Shown: positions 18,502 to 26,889 of the stretch, piece by piece | How the letters are laid out: every line of letters starts with the position of its first letter | How positions within the stretch are numbered: position 1 is the first letter of the stretch | DNA from: Myxococcus qinghaiensis | GTDB taxonomy: Bacteria > Myxococcota > Myxococcia > Myxococcales > Myxococcaceae | DNA: 63,005 nt | NCBI RefSeq assembly: GCF_024198215.1 | Contig: NZ_JAKCFA010000043.1 | Location: 1-63,005, forward strand | Reading direction: 5' to 3' | Notes under the pieces: model-generated | What the model was told of the DNA's origin: nothing | The model's database searches: none | What the model saw: the letters and a program-made list of their open reading frames with translations, nothing else | Program-made: the position numbers and the translations under genes

Positions 18502-18771
18502 ATGCAGCTTCGTCCTTGGTGTGGGGCCGGCTTCGGGCTCGGCCCGCGCAGCCACAGAGCACACGCTGTGCCGCGCGCGGCTCACTCGGGGACGGGAGGA
18601 GACCGGCGCCCAGACGAGGACCTGGGAGCAACACGGCGACCGGGGGGCGTTGCCTGCGAGGCAACAGCCTCCACGCGACACGACGGCCTGCCTCGAAACG
18701 ACGAACGAGCCCAAGGCCTCGAGGCTTCGAGGCCCGGGCTCGGCCGGGGACGACACGCACGCTTCAGGGAA

Positions 18772-19329
18772 TCAGTGGCCCACGCGCTCGCACAGGTCGC
18801 CGCGAGCGAAGGTCCAGTCGCGTCGAACGGTGGCGGGGACCACGCCCAGCACCGCCGCGGTCTCCTGGATGCCCAGGCCCGCGAAGTAGCGGAGCTCGAC
18901 GACGCGGGCCAGCCGGGGCTTGAACGCCTCCAGCTCCACCAGCACCCGCTCCAGGTCCAGGACGTCGATTTCGACACCGACCGGAAACTCGAAGACCTCG
19001 TCGCGCAGGTACAGCGGCTCGCGACGGGCGGCGCTCCGGCGCGCATTGCGCACGCGCACGCCCTCCACCAGCACCCGGCGCATCGCCTGGGCTCCCGCGC
19101 CCATGAAGTGTCGCCGCCGGTCCGCGTCCGAGATGTCCCCCGCCAGGCGCCGCCAGATGTCGCGCAGGAGCATCGTCGGCCCCATGGAGAGGCGGGGTGA
19201 CTCGCCGCTCATGTCCGAATGCGTCATCTCCCGCAGCTCCTGGTACGCCACCCACCTCAGTGCGTCCCGAGCCTCCGCGTTCCCGTTGCGAGCGCCGTCC
19301 AGCAGCGATGTCATCTCCGACATGCCCAT
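18772..19329 (-). CDS. ECF-family RNA polymerase sigma factor
   Basis: 185 residues from the ATG at 19329, fixed by the strong site AGGAGG just upstream. Region 2 is about 10-80 (NAEARDALRWVAYQELREM, TMLLRDIWRRL). Region 4 is at the C-terminus (RVVELRYFAGLGIQETAAVLGVVPATVRRDWTFARGDL), typical of the Sigma70_ECF (PF07638) group. It directs RNA polymerase to a specific promoter set. No anti-sigma gene is adjacent, so control may be transcriptional. The likely target is the exported-protein operon just downstream (inference). Confidence 0.92.
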   Translation of the reverse strand: MGMSEMTSLLDGARNGNAEARDALRWVAYQELREMTHSDMSGESPRLSMGPTMLLRDIWRRLAGDISDADRRRHFMGAGAQAMRRVLVEGVRVRNARRSAARREPLYLRDEVFEFPVGVEIDVLDLERVLVELEAFKPRLARVVELRYFAGLGIQETAAVLGVVPATVRRDWTFARGDLCERVGH

Positions 19330-19712
19330 GGTGTCCTCCTGGGTCTCACATCCCATCGAGTCGCTTCGCCACGCCTGCCTACGATTTCGAACGAGTTCCC
19401 CCGCGAATCTTGAGAACAAAGAATTGTTTTTCGTGAATGCCGACAATTCCCTGCCCGGTGGGATTACCCAACCTGTGCTCGCAGGGTGGGTTCGCGCAAC
19501 GCAATCTCACCAGTCTTTCTTGAATTTCTTGATTATCTACATCTCCAAGGACCACTGGAGCACGTTCGCGCGGCGAGACGTCGGGTGGTCCGCCCCCAGC
19601 AACGCCGCCTGCCAGGCGTCACCCCTTGCGGGCGGCCGGTGCGGGCGTGGAGAGGCCATCGCCCGGCCCGAAGGCGAGCGGCTTCCCGGCCAAAGGTGAG
19701 TCACGACGGACG
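19330..19712. other. AT-rich intergenic region before the ECF gene
   Basis: 383 bases between the histidine kinase stop and the ECF start, both on the minus strand. It is visibly more AT-rich than its surroundings (GAACAAAGAATTGTTTTTC near 19412; TTTCTTGAATTTCTTGATTA near 19515). It probably holds the sigma gene promoter and its regulatory sites. I could not define -35/-10 elements. No coding frame looks real here. Confidence 0.5.
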
Positions 19713-21467
19713 TCAGGCGGTGGGCAGCCAGAGGACGAAGCGCGCACCGCCTCCACGCGCCCGCTCGTAGCGCAGGTCCGCGCGCATGCTCCTGGCGAGG
19801 CGACGGCACAGCGCCAGCCCCAGCCCCACGCCGGGCGCGGACTTCGCCGCCGTCTGCACGGATTTGGAGAACGGCTCGAAGAGCTTGCGCGCCGTGGCCG
19901 CATCCACCCCGGGCCCGTGGTCCCTCACCGCCAGCCCCACCGTCCTCCCGCGCCGCTCCAGCTCCACATGCAGGCGCTTGTCCGCCGCGCCCGCCGCGTA
20001 CTTGGCCGCGTTGTCCACGAGGTTGAAGAGCACCTGCTCCACCGCGGACGGGTCCGTCAGCACCGCCACGCCCGGAGGCACCTCCAACTGCAGGGAGAGA
20101 CCTGCCTGGAGCGCGCGCTCCGAGAGCCGCTCCTCCATCCGCGACAGCAGCGCGCCCACCTCCACGCGTCCCAGCCGCGCGGGAGTACGTCCCCGCTCGA
20201 TTCGCGCATAGGCGAGCACGTTCTCCACCAGGTGGCTCAGCCGCTCCGCCTCCCGGTGGAGGATGTCGAAGTACTCCTGGCGGCGCGCCGCGTCCGGCAC
20301 CATCCCCGCCGCCAGCATCTCCGTGTACATCCGGAACGTCGTCAGCGGCGTGCGCAGCTCGTGCGTCACGGCCGAGACGAACGCGCCCCGGCGCTCGCTG
20401 AGCGACATCACCCCGCCCAACAGCGCCACCACGGCCACGCCCGCGAGCGCCACGCCGCTCCACGCCACCATCAACACCAGCGGAAGGGACGACAGCGCCC
20501 CCGACGAGCCCGCCTCGCTCGGGGCCGCGCCCGGCACCAGCTTCACCGGCAGCGACGCCAGCATCCGCCCCTCCCCCATCACCGCCCCCGCGTCCTTCAC
20601 GGGCTCCAGCGTCGCGCCCGGCAGCAGGTCCTCCACCTTCCCCTGGAGCCATCGCCGGAGCGCGGGCCAGTCCAGCCAGCACCCCTGGATGTACTCCTCA
20701 CCGTCCACCTGGACGCGCCGACCGAGCAGCAGCGCGTCTCCCACCCAGATGGCCCGCATCTCCTCGACGACCTCCTGGGCGAGGTCCTGCTCCAAGGGCG
20801 CCACCTTGCCGTAGCCCACCACGTTCTGGCTCGCGGCCTGACGGGCGCTGCGGGAGCGCGCATCGAACTCGCTCGCGTTCTTCGTCCACTGGAGCGCGTC
20901 CGCCAGCTTGTTCCCGGCCTCCCGCCGCGACGTGGGGAAGGACGGCGTGGGAACGCGCCTCGCCAGCGCCTCCCGCACTCGAGCGTCCCGCAGCAGGCGC
21001 GACACCTGCTCCAGCCGCTGGCGAAGGACCTCCTCGTCCACTCCGGAGCGTGGGAGAGAGGGGGCTCGCAGCGCGGGCTCCACCACCTGGGGCGAGGACA
21101 CCACCCCGTCGGGCCCCATCTGGAAGTGCAGCAAGACATGCTCCGGCGGACCCGCGAGCAGCGGCGAGGCCACCCAGGCGTGCCCCTCCGGGAGAGGGCG
21201 CCGCTCCGCATCCAGGACGCCGCGCGCGGGCGCCAAGGCCGCGTACGACTCCACCGCCACCGCGCTCTCCCGGGCCACCAGCGGCAACAGCTCCGAGTCG
21301 AGCCGCCACAGCGCCAGGCGCGCGTTCTCCTCGCGCCCCGCGCTCTCGCGCGCCTGACGGTCCGTGCGGTCCAACCGCAGGGCGAACACGGACAGCCACA
21401 CCACACCCGCCAGCGCGAGCAGCAGACAGGCGCTCACCGCGAGCCAGACGCGCCAGGAGCGAATCAT
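19713..21467 (-). CDS. Membrane sensor histidine kinase
   Basis: 584 residues from the ATG at 21467, which overlaps the response regulator stop as ATGA. One membrane helix (about 8-27), a roughly 310-residue extracytoplasmic sensor region of unknown type, a second membrane helix (SLPLVLMVAWSGVALAGVAV), then a HisKA domain with FVSAVTHELRTPLTTF and a full HATPase domain (NLVDNAAKY, DHGPGVD, PGVGLGLAL). No HAMP domain is obvious. It is probably paired with the OmpR-type regulator encoded just upstream. The signal is unknown. Confidence 0.93.
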   Translation of the reverse strand: MIRSWRVWLAVSACLLLALAGVVWLSVFALRLDRTDRQARESAGREENARLALWRLDSELLPLVARESAVAVESYAALAPARGVLDAERRPLPEGHAWVASPLLAGPPEHVLLHFQMGPDGVVSSPQVVEPALRAPSLPRSGVDEEVLRQRLEQVSRLLRDARVREALARRVPTPSFPTSRREAGNKLADALQWTKNASEFDARSRSARQAASQNVVGYGKVAPLEQDLAQEVVEEMRAIWVGDALLLGRRVQVDGEEYIQGCWLDWPALRRWLQGKVEDLLPGATLEPVKDAGAVMGEGRMLASLPVKLVPGAAPSEAGSSGALSSLPLVLMVAWSGVALAGVAVVALLGGVMSLSERRGAFVSAVTHELRTPLTTFRMYTEMLAAGMVPDAARRQEYFDILHREAERLSHLVENVLAYARIERGRTPARLGRVEVGALLSRMEERLSERALQAGLSLQLEVPPGVAVLTDPSAVEQVLFNLVDNAAKYAAGAADKRLHVELERRGRTVGLAVRDHGPGVDAATARKLFEPFSKSVQTAAKSAPGVGLGLALCRRLARSMRADLRYERARGGGARFVLWLPTA

Positions 21468-22171
21468 CTCGGGCCGCCCGGCACGGAGAACATGTAGCCC
21501 TTGCCGCGCACGGTGAGGATGACGCGGGGCTCGGCCGAGTCGTCGCGCAGCTTCTCCCGCAGGCGCGCCATCGTCATGTCCACGGTGCGCGTCTGCACGC
21601 TCCTCGCGGGCAGGTGCCACACACGCTCCAGCAGCTCTTCGCGAGAGATGGCCCGCCCCGCGTTCTCCCCCAGGTAGCGCAGCGCCTCCGCCTCGCGCTC
21701 GGAGAGGTCCGTCCGGGAGCCGTCATCGAAGCTCAGCTCGCGGCGCTCCACCACGAAGTGGCCTCCTGGGAAGTCCACGCGGGGAGCGCCCTGGGGCCGC
21801 TCCGCCGAGCGCCGGAGCACCGCGCCCGCGCGGGCCAGCAGCTCGCGCACCGAGAAGGGCTTCACCACGTAGTCGTCCGCGCCCAGCTTCAGCCCCATCA
21901 CCCGGTCCTCCTCCTGGCCCCGGGCGGTGAGGATGATGACGGGCAGCGTCGGCCGGCTCTTGCGCACGGCGCGGAGCAGGTCCAGCCCGTCACCGTCCGG
22001 GAGCACCAGGTCCAGCAGCACCAGGTCCACCGGCGTGCGCTCCGCCAGCCGCTGGCCCTCCTCACGCACGCCCGCTTCGAGGACCTCGTAGCCCTCGAAG
22101 CGAAGCGCATCCACGATTCCGCGCCGGATGGCGGGGTCATCCTCGACGACGAGCACTCGGCGCGCGGCCAT
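21464..22171 (-). CDS. OmpR/PhoB-type response regulator
   Basis: 235 residues. Receiver domain (1-120): acidic pocket VVEDD, phospho-acceptor Asp in LLDLVLPD, Thr in ILTARG and Lys in VVKPF. The winged-helix DNA-binding domain (about 140-230) has LSEREAEALRYL and VDMTMARLREKL. It should be phosphorylated by the kinase whose gene overlaps its stop codon. It follows the VWA gene by nine bases, so the three genes form one operon. Confidence 0.95.
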   Translation of the reverse strand: MAARRVLVVEDDPAIRRGIVDALRFEGYEVLEAGVREEGQRLAERTPVDLVLLDLVLPDGDGLDLLRAVRKSRPTLPVIILTARGQEEDRVMGLKLGADDYVVKPFSVRELLARAGAVLRRSAERPQGAPRVDFPGGHFVVERRELSFDDGSRTDLSEREAEALRYLGENAGRAISREELLERVWHLPARSVQTRTVDMTMARLREKLRDDSAEPRVILTVRGKGYMFSVPGGPR

Positions 22172-22180
22172 GACGGCATC

Positions 22181-23419
22181 CTACTCCAAGGTGAACTGAC
22201 GCTTCGTGGCCTCGCGGCTCACCACCTGGCCGATGACACCGTCCAGCGTGGCATCCTCCTTCGTGGGGTTCTGCTTGCGAGCGTCCGCGAGGAACTGCTG
22301 ACGCGCCTTGCCGAGGTCCTGGATGCGCTGCTGGAGCGCCGCGCGCTCCTTCTCTCGGGCCTCCAGCCACGCCTTGCGCCCTTCGGCGTCCAGGTTGCGC
22401 ATCGGCTCGGGCAGGTCGGCGGCGGCAACGGCGCCCAGGTCCAGCTTGTTCTTCTTCACCGCGTCCACCAGGTCCCAGCTCTCGTTGGAGTAGTTCCCGG
22501 AGGACTTCGCCATCGAGCGCGCCGCCATGTTCTGCACCGACACGCCACGAGAGAGGCTGTCCTGCTCCTGCTGCCGCATCTGGCTCGCCTTGCCCGCGGC
22601 GCCGCCATAGACGACGTAGGTCTTGTTCAGCTCCTCGCCCAGCTTGGCAATCTCGTCGTCCTGCGGCGCGGCCAGCTCCACCACCTTCTGGTTCTGGTCG
22701 ATGTTCATGTAGCTGCCATCGGCGAGCGTGGCGGCGGCCTTCCACTGGTCGGAGATGCCCTGCTCGTAGTCACCGCAGTGGATGGTGTTCACGGTGATGC
22801 CCCGCTTGCTGGCGACGGCCACGGCCTTGCGGAAGTCGACAGGGCCCTGGGTGAAGGTCTCGTTGCCCGCGATGAAGATGAGCCGCATCGCGTCCGGGTT
22901 CGTGCTCCAGGCGAGCTTCTGGGTGGCCTCCTGGATGACCTCGCCGCAGTTCTCCGACCCACCGGAGGTCCGCAGGGCGAAGAGGCGCTCGGAGATGGCA
23001 TCCAGGTCCGTGGTGAAGGGCGTCAGCAGGCGAATCTCGTTCGAGCCCGCGCCCTCCCCCGCGTAGCCGTAGGCGTAGAGCGCCAGTTCGAGCCGGGGAG
23101 CGGCGCCCCCGCGACGGGCGCGCGAGAAGCGGTTCACGATGTTCCACAGCTGCGTGCGGGCCTGGTCCAGCAGGCCGTCCATGCTACCGCTGGTGTCCAG
23201 CAGCAGGGCAATCTGGATGACAGGCGCCGAGGCATCCACGGGTCCGGGCTTCGAGGGAGGGACCTCCACGCGAGAAGGAGAGGCCACCGCCACGGGAGCG
23301 GGAGGCGTCGCCACGGGCGGAGGCGGCGGCGTGGACGCGGGCTTGCCCAGCAGGAGGGCGGAGAGCGCGAGCACCGCGGCCGAGCCGAGGATGACGGGGA
23401 GCTTGAGGGCCGGTTTCAT
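22181..23419 (-). CDS. VWA-domain protein with N-terminal membrane anchor
   Basis: 412 residues. An N-terminal hydrophobic segment (LPVILGSAAVLALSALLLG) and a Pro-rich linker lead to a von Willebrand factor A domain starting near residue 68, with the intact metal-binding motif DTSGSM and later Thr/Asp positions. The C-terminal third is charged, with KERAALQQRIQDLGKARQQF probably forming a coiled coil. AAGGACT sits before the ATG. VWA proteins bind partner proteins through a metal ion. Being first in an operon with a two-component system suggests it is an output or sensor accessory (inference). Confidence 0.88.
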   Translation of the reverse strand: MKPALKLPVILGSAAVLALSALLLGKPASTPPPPPVATPPAPVAVASPSRVEVPPSKPGPVDASAPVIQIALLLDTSGSMDGLLDQARTQLWNIVNRFSRARRGGAAPRLELALYAYGYAGEGAGSNEIRLLTPFTTDLDAISERLFALRTSGGSENCGEVIQEATQKLAWSTNPDAMRLIFIAGNETFTQGPVDFRKAVAVASKRGITVNTIHCGDYEQGISDQWKAAATLADGSYMNIDQNQKVVELAAPQDDEIAKLGEELNKTYVVYGGAAGKASQMRQQEQDSLSRGVSVQNMAARSMAKSSGNYSNESWDLVDAVKKNKLDLGAVAAADLPEPMRNLDAEGRKAWLEAREKERAALQQRIQDLGKARQQFLADARKQNPTKEDATLDGVIGQVVSREATKRQFTLE

Positions 23420-23519
23420 CGTGAGTCCTTTCGTGCGGCAGTGCCCTGAAGAGCACGCTTGGGACAGTAACGATGGAGACCGTCCGAAAGGTGTAACCGC
23501 CGTGTAACCGGGTGCGCGC

Positions 23520-24077
23520 CTACCGCGCGTCCCAGAGGAAACCCAGCTCCAGCTCGAAGGCTTCGAAGGGCTCTGCGCGAACCCTGGCGAGCGCCTCGTG
23601 AATCACCGGCGGGGCGTAGCTTCGGCCTTCGAGGCGATGGACCTCCAACGTCCGGGCTATCGGATCGATGATCCAGACGTGGCGCACGCCTTCGCGGGCA
23701 TACAGGGGCAGTTTCAAGGAGCGGTCCAGTCGCGACGTGGAGGGGGACAGCACCTCGCAGACCCAGTCCGGGACGACCGTGAAGCCGACCGTCTGCGGAA
23801 GCTCTGGCATCCGCTCACGTCGCCAGCCCGCGAGGTCTGGAACGAGGACATTGCCTCCGGACAGATGAAGCCCCGGTTCGAAGAGGATGAGCCACCCTCC
23901 GGGCCCTCCCCGGCCCCGGTCGAACGGTCCGCTCAGCTCGCCTCCCAGTCGGGATGACGCCAGCGCGTGCCGCGGTGCTGGCCGGGGGCTGACGTGCAGT
24001 TCCCCATCGATGAGCTCCCCGACCACCGTCTCGGGAAGCGCCTCCAGGTCCGCATAGGTGGCCGGTTTCTTGTCCAT
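23520..24077 (-). CDS. Uma2/DUF820-family protein
   Basis: 185 residues from the ATG at 24077, which gives the usual family start (KPATYADLEALPE); an in-frame ATG at 24128 would add 17 residues. It has the Uma2 pattern: GELIDGELHVSPRPAPRH, then VLVPDLAGWRRERMP, then PDWVCEVLSPSTSRLDRSLK with the conserved Asp/Glu/Lys of the restriction-endonuclease-like core. Family members are abundant in cyanobacteria and myxobacteria and are annotated as putative endonucleases; their role is not established. Confidence 0.88.
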   Translation of the reverse strand: MDKKPATYADLEALPETVVGELIDGELHVSPRPAPRHALASSRLGGELSGPFDRGRGGPGGWLILFEPGLHLSGGNVLVPDLAGWRRERMPELPQTVGFTVVPDWVCEVLSPSTSRLDRSLKLPLYAREGVRHVWIIDPIARTLEVHRLEGRSYAPPVIHEALARVRAEPFEAFELELGFLWDAR

Positions 24078-24295
24078 GACGTCCCCATACCCATAAGCCT
24101 CGCCGCCCAACCCCAGTTCCATGGTCATGCGAGGGGAATAACACCGGGGTCTGACGTGTGAGGGTGTCCATGCCGCGACCACCCTCCCAGGTTGTATCGG
24201 TTGGACGGCGGACGCAAGGGGGGCGATGCACCGCCACCCGGCTCGGGCCACGCACGCGCACGTCGTGCAATCACCCGGCCAGCAGCACCGCCGTC

Positions 24296-24718
24296 TCAGG
24301 CGCTCCGGAGCATCAGCCGCTCCACGACGGAGCGCACCTCACGCAGCCGCGCGGGGTCCGTCACGGCGACGAAGATGGTGTCGTCACCGGCCACCGTGCC
24401 GGCGAGCCCCGGCACCTCCGGCTCTCGGTCCAACGCCAGCGCCAGGGCGGGCGCATAGCCGGGCCCTGTCTTCACCACGAGCATGTTCGGCGGCGCCTCG
24501 ATGATGCTGACGCGCTGCCGCTCGGTGGCCACCACCGGCTCCGTGGACGCGCGCTGATAGCGCCCGCCCACCTTCTGCACGCCCAGCTTCTTCAGCCGCC
24601 GCGACAGCGTGGACTGGCTCGGCGCCTGCCCTTCCGCCTCCAGCAGCTCCTGCAAGACCGCCTGATCGCTGATCTCCCGCTCCGAGATGAGCCGAAGGAT
24701 TTCGTCGTCCAGGTTCAT
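24296..24718 (-). CDS. argR: Arginine repressor ArgR
   Basis: 140 residues from the ATG at 24718 (GGTGGGA upstream). N-terminal winged helix (1-75: LISEREISDQAVLQELLEAEG, then SQSTLSRRLKKLGV). The C-terminal arginine-binding and oligomerisation domain contains GTVAGDDTIFVAVTD. It senses L-arginine and represses biosynthesis. It is divergent from the arg operon, with ARG-box-like sites in the shared upstream region, one of them about 20 bases before its own start, so it probably regulates itself as well. Confidence 0.95.
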   Translation of the reverse strand: MNLDDEILRLISEREISDQAVLQELLEAEGQAPSQSTLSRRLKKLGVQKVGGRYQRASTEPVVATERQRVSIIEAPPNMLVVKTGPGYAPALALALDREPEVPGLAGTVAGDDTIFVAVTDPARLREVRSVVERLMLRSA

Positions 24719-24737
24719 TCCCACCACCATGCATGCG

Positions 24738-24755
24738 CGTGAATTTCCATGCAAG
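24738..24755. promoter_or_regulatory. ARG box (ArgR operator)
   Basis: CGTGAATTTCCATGCAAG matches the ArgR palindrome TGAAT-N4-ATTCA with one mismatch in the right arm (ATGCA). It lies just upstream of argR and about 35 bases upstream of the proposed argF' promoter, so it could serve both directions. Confidence 0.65.
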
Positions 24756-24788
24756 GAACCCGCATGAAAGATTGCGGGAACATTACCC

Positions 24789-24816
24789 TTGCGCGTCGCG
24801 TCTTTCTGCATAATAT
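24789..24816 (+). promoter_or_regulatory. Likely promoter of the arginine operon
   Basis: TTGCGC (24789-24794), a 16-base spacer and TAATAT (24811-24816). This would start transcription near 24823, about 78 bases before the argF' ATG. The second ARG-box-like site lies just downstream, where bound ArgR would block transcription. Confidence 0.45.
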
Positions 24817-24848
24817 CCGCGCCCCATTCGCGGAAATGCACGCATGCT

Positions 24849-24866
24849 GGTGCATATTCATCCACC
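24849..24866. promoter_or_regulatory. Second ARG-box-like site
   Basis: The core TGCATATTCATCCA (24851-24864) matches TGAAT-N4-ATTCA with one mismatch in the left arm and two in the right. It lies in the untranslated leader of argF'. Weaker than the site at 24738, but the paired arrangement is typical of ArgR control. Confidence 0.45.
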
Positions 24867-24900
24867 TATGCATCCGGTCCAGGCCGGGGAGCGCAGGCCC

Positions 24901-25911
24901 ATGAAGCACGTCACGCACATCAAGGATCTCGGCCCCGCGGGTGTAGAGGCCGTCCTCGCTCAGGCCGCGGCATGGAAGAAGACGCCTCCGGGGCGTCATC
25001 TGGAGGGGAGCATCCTCGGGATGGTGTTCTTCAACCCGTCGCTGCGCACGCGCACCTCGTTCGAGGCGGTGATGCTGCGCGGCGGTGGCAACGCCATCAT
25101 CCTGGATGTCGGCGCGGGCGTGTGGAAGCTGGAGCACCGCGAAGGCGCGGTGATGAACCTGGACCGGGCCGAGCACCTCAAGGAGGCCGCGCCCGTCCTC
25201 TCGCGCTTCGTGGACATGCTGGGCGTGCGGACCTTCTCGCAGGGTGGCGGCGACGAGGAGGACGAGGTCGACCCCATCATCAACGCGTTCCGCAAGTGGG
25301 CCACCGTGCCCGTGGTCAGCATGGAGTCCGCGCGCGAGCACCCCTGCCAGGGCCTGGCGGACGTGCTGACGCTGCATGAGACGTTCGGCACCACGAAGAA
25401 GCTGCCCGTGACGCTGACGTGGGCGCCGCACATCAAGCCGCTGCCCAAGGCGGTCCCCAACTCGTTCCTCCTGAGCGCGGCGGCGGCCGGCTGCGAGGTG
25501 CGCGTGGCGCATCCTCCCGGCTTCGAGCTGCACCCGGCCGTGCGCGCGGAGGCGGAGGCGTACGCCAAGGCCACCGGCGGCAGCATCACCTACACCCACG
25601 ACCAGGACGAGGCGCTCGCCGGCAGCCGCGCCGTCTACGCCAAGTCGTGGGGCCCGACGGCCGCTGCGGCCTTCTCGCCCAACGACGTCACCGCGCTGCT
25701 CGCGTCGTATTCCGGGTGGATGCCCACGCTGCGCACCATGGCGAGCGCCGCGAAGGACGCCGCGTTCCTGCATTGCCTCCCCGTGCGTCGCAACGTGGAG
25801 GTCGCCGACGAGGTCCTGGACCACTCCAGCAGCCGCGTGGTGGACGAGGCGGGCAACCGCTTCCATGTCCAGCGCGCCCTGCTCCACTGGATGCGCTCGC
25901 AGTCCCGCTGA
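24901..25911 (+). CDS. argF': N-acetylornithine carbamoyltransferase (argF')
   Basis: 336 residues from the ATG at 24901; an upstream in-frame ATG (24844) would lie across the ARG box and is unlikely. Carbamoyl-phosphate motif NPSLRTRTSF, second substrate motif HCLPVRRN. The sequence follows Xanthomonas acetylornithine transcarbamylase, not ordinary OTCase: GVWKLEHREGAVMNLD, LTWAPHIKPLPKAVPNSF, VYAKSWG. By eye the Glu in KLEH aligns with the residue that selects acetylornithine over succinylornithine. It should make N-acetylcitrulline. First gene of the arg operon. Confidence 0.9.
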   Translation: MKHVTHIKDLGPAGVEAVLAQAAAWKKTPPGRHLEGSILGMVFFNPSLRTRTSFEAVMLRGGGNAIILDVGAGVWKLEHREGAVMNLDRAEHLKEAAPVLSRFVDMLGVRTFSQGGGDEEDEVDPIINAFRKWATVPVVSMESAREHPCQGLADVLTLHETFGTTKKLPVTLTWAPHIKPLPKAVPNSFLLSAAAAGCEVRVAHPPGFELHPAVRAEAEAYAKATGGSITYTHDQDEALAGSRAVYAKSWGPTAAAAFSPNDVTALLASYSGWMPTLRTMASAAKDAAFLHCLPVRRNVEVADEVLDHSSSRVVDEAGNRFHVQRALLHWMRSQSR

Positions 25912-25962
25912 GCGGCGTCACCCAGGCGCGCCTCTCCCCTTCTCTTCCTTTCGAGGTCTCCC

Positions 25963-26889
25963 GTGCCCTTGTCACCCGACCCGTACTCCGCGCTTCGCAA
26001 CGCCGCGCGCTATGTGCAGCAGTTCCGCCGCAAGACGTTCGTCGTGAAGCTCGGCGGCGCCATGCTGAGCGACCCGCGGCTGCGCCGCTCCGCGTGCGAG
26101 CAGATCGCCCTGCTCTGGACGTTCTCCATCCGCCCCGTCGTCGTGCACGGCGGCGGGCCGGAGCTGGACACGCTGTGCGACGCCCTCCACCTGCCGGTGG
26201 AGAAGGTGGCGGGCCGCCGCGTGACGTCCGCGCCCGTGCTGGACGCGGCGAAGATGGTGCTCGCCGGCAAGCTGCACACGGACCTGCTCGCGGACCTCCA
26301 GGCGGCGGGCGTGCCCTCCGTGGGCCTGAGCGGCGTGGATGCCGGGCTCATCAAGGCGCGCAAGCGTCCTCCCGTCATGGTGACGGAGCCGGGGGCCACC
26401 GAGGGCCGGCTGGTGGACTACGGGCTCGTGGGCGACATCGAGGCGGTGGACACGCGCGTGGTGGAGCACCTGCGCTCGGCCGACTACGTGCCCGTCATCG
26501 CGCCCCTCTCCGGCGGCGTCGACGGAGCCGTCTACAACACCAACGCGGACACCGTGGCGGCGGCGCTGTCGGTGGCCCTGTCCGCGGAGAAGCTCTTCTT
26601 CCTCGTCCAGGTGCCGGGCCTCCTGCGCGATTTGAATGACCCCTCGTCGCTCGTCACGCTCGCGAACCTGACGGACCTGGCGACCATGGAGAACACGGGC
26701 GCCATCTCCGGCGGCATGCGTCCCAAGGCGCACGCCATCCGCCACGCGCTCGTGGGCGGTGTGGGCAGCGTGCACCTGGTGAGCGGCGTGGCGCCCAACG
26801 CGCTGTTGGAGGAGGTCTTCACCAACGAGGGCAGCGGCACCATGGTGGTGCGCGAGAAGGCGCCGAAGAACGCGGGGAACGGGGGATGA
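25963..26889 (+). CDS. argB: Acetylglutamate kinase
   Basis: 308 residues from a GTG at 25963. Amino acid kinase fold: FVVKLGGAML, PVVVHGGGPELD, NTNADTVAAALSVAL, and GGMRPKAHAIRHAL near the C-terminus. It phosphorylates N-acetylglutamate in the second step of arginine synthesis. No acetyltransferase domain is fused at the C-terminus, unlike the bifunctional Xanthomonas enzyme, so acetylglutamate synthase must be encoded elsewhere. It overlaps the next gene by ATGA. Confidence 0.94.
   Translation: MPLSPDPYSALRNAARYVQQFRRKTFVVKLGGAMLSDPRLRRSACEQIALLWTFSIRPVVVHGGGPELDTLCDALHLPVEKVAGRRVTSAPVLDAAKMVLAGKLHTDLLADLQAAGVPSVGLSGVDAGLIKARKRPPVMVTEPGATEGRLVDYGLVGDIEAVDTRVVEHLRSADYVPVIAPLSGGVDGAVYNTNADTVAAALSVALSAEKLFFLVQVPGLLRDLNDPSSLVTLANLTDLATMENTGAISGGMRPKAHAIRHALVGGVGSVHLVSGVAPNALLEEVFTNEGSGTMVVREKAPKNAGNGG

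Noticed and set aside
14647..19200. A 1517-codon open frame on the plus strand
   Set aside because: It is antisense to the exported operon and ECF gene, is rich in Arg, His, Gln and Leu, and has no motifs. It arises from high GC at third codon positions of the real genes.
24844..24900. Upstream start for argF' at 24844
   Set aside because: It would place an ARG-box-like site inside the coding region and add residues not typical of the family; the ATG at 24901 has GGGGAG upstream.
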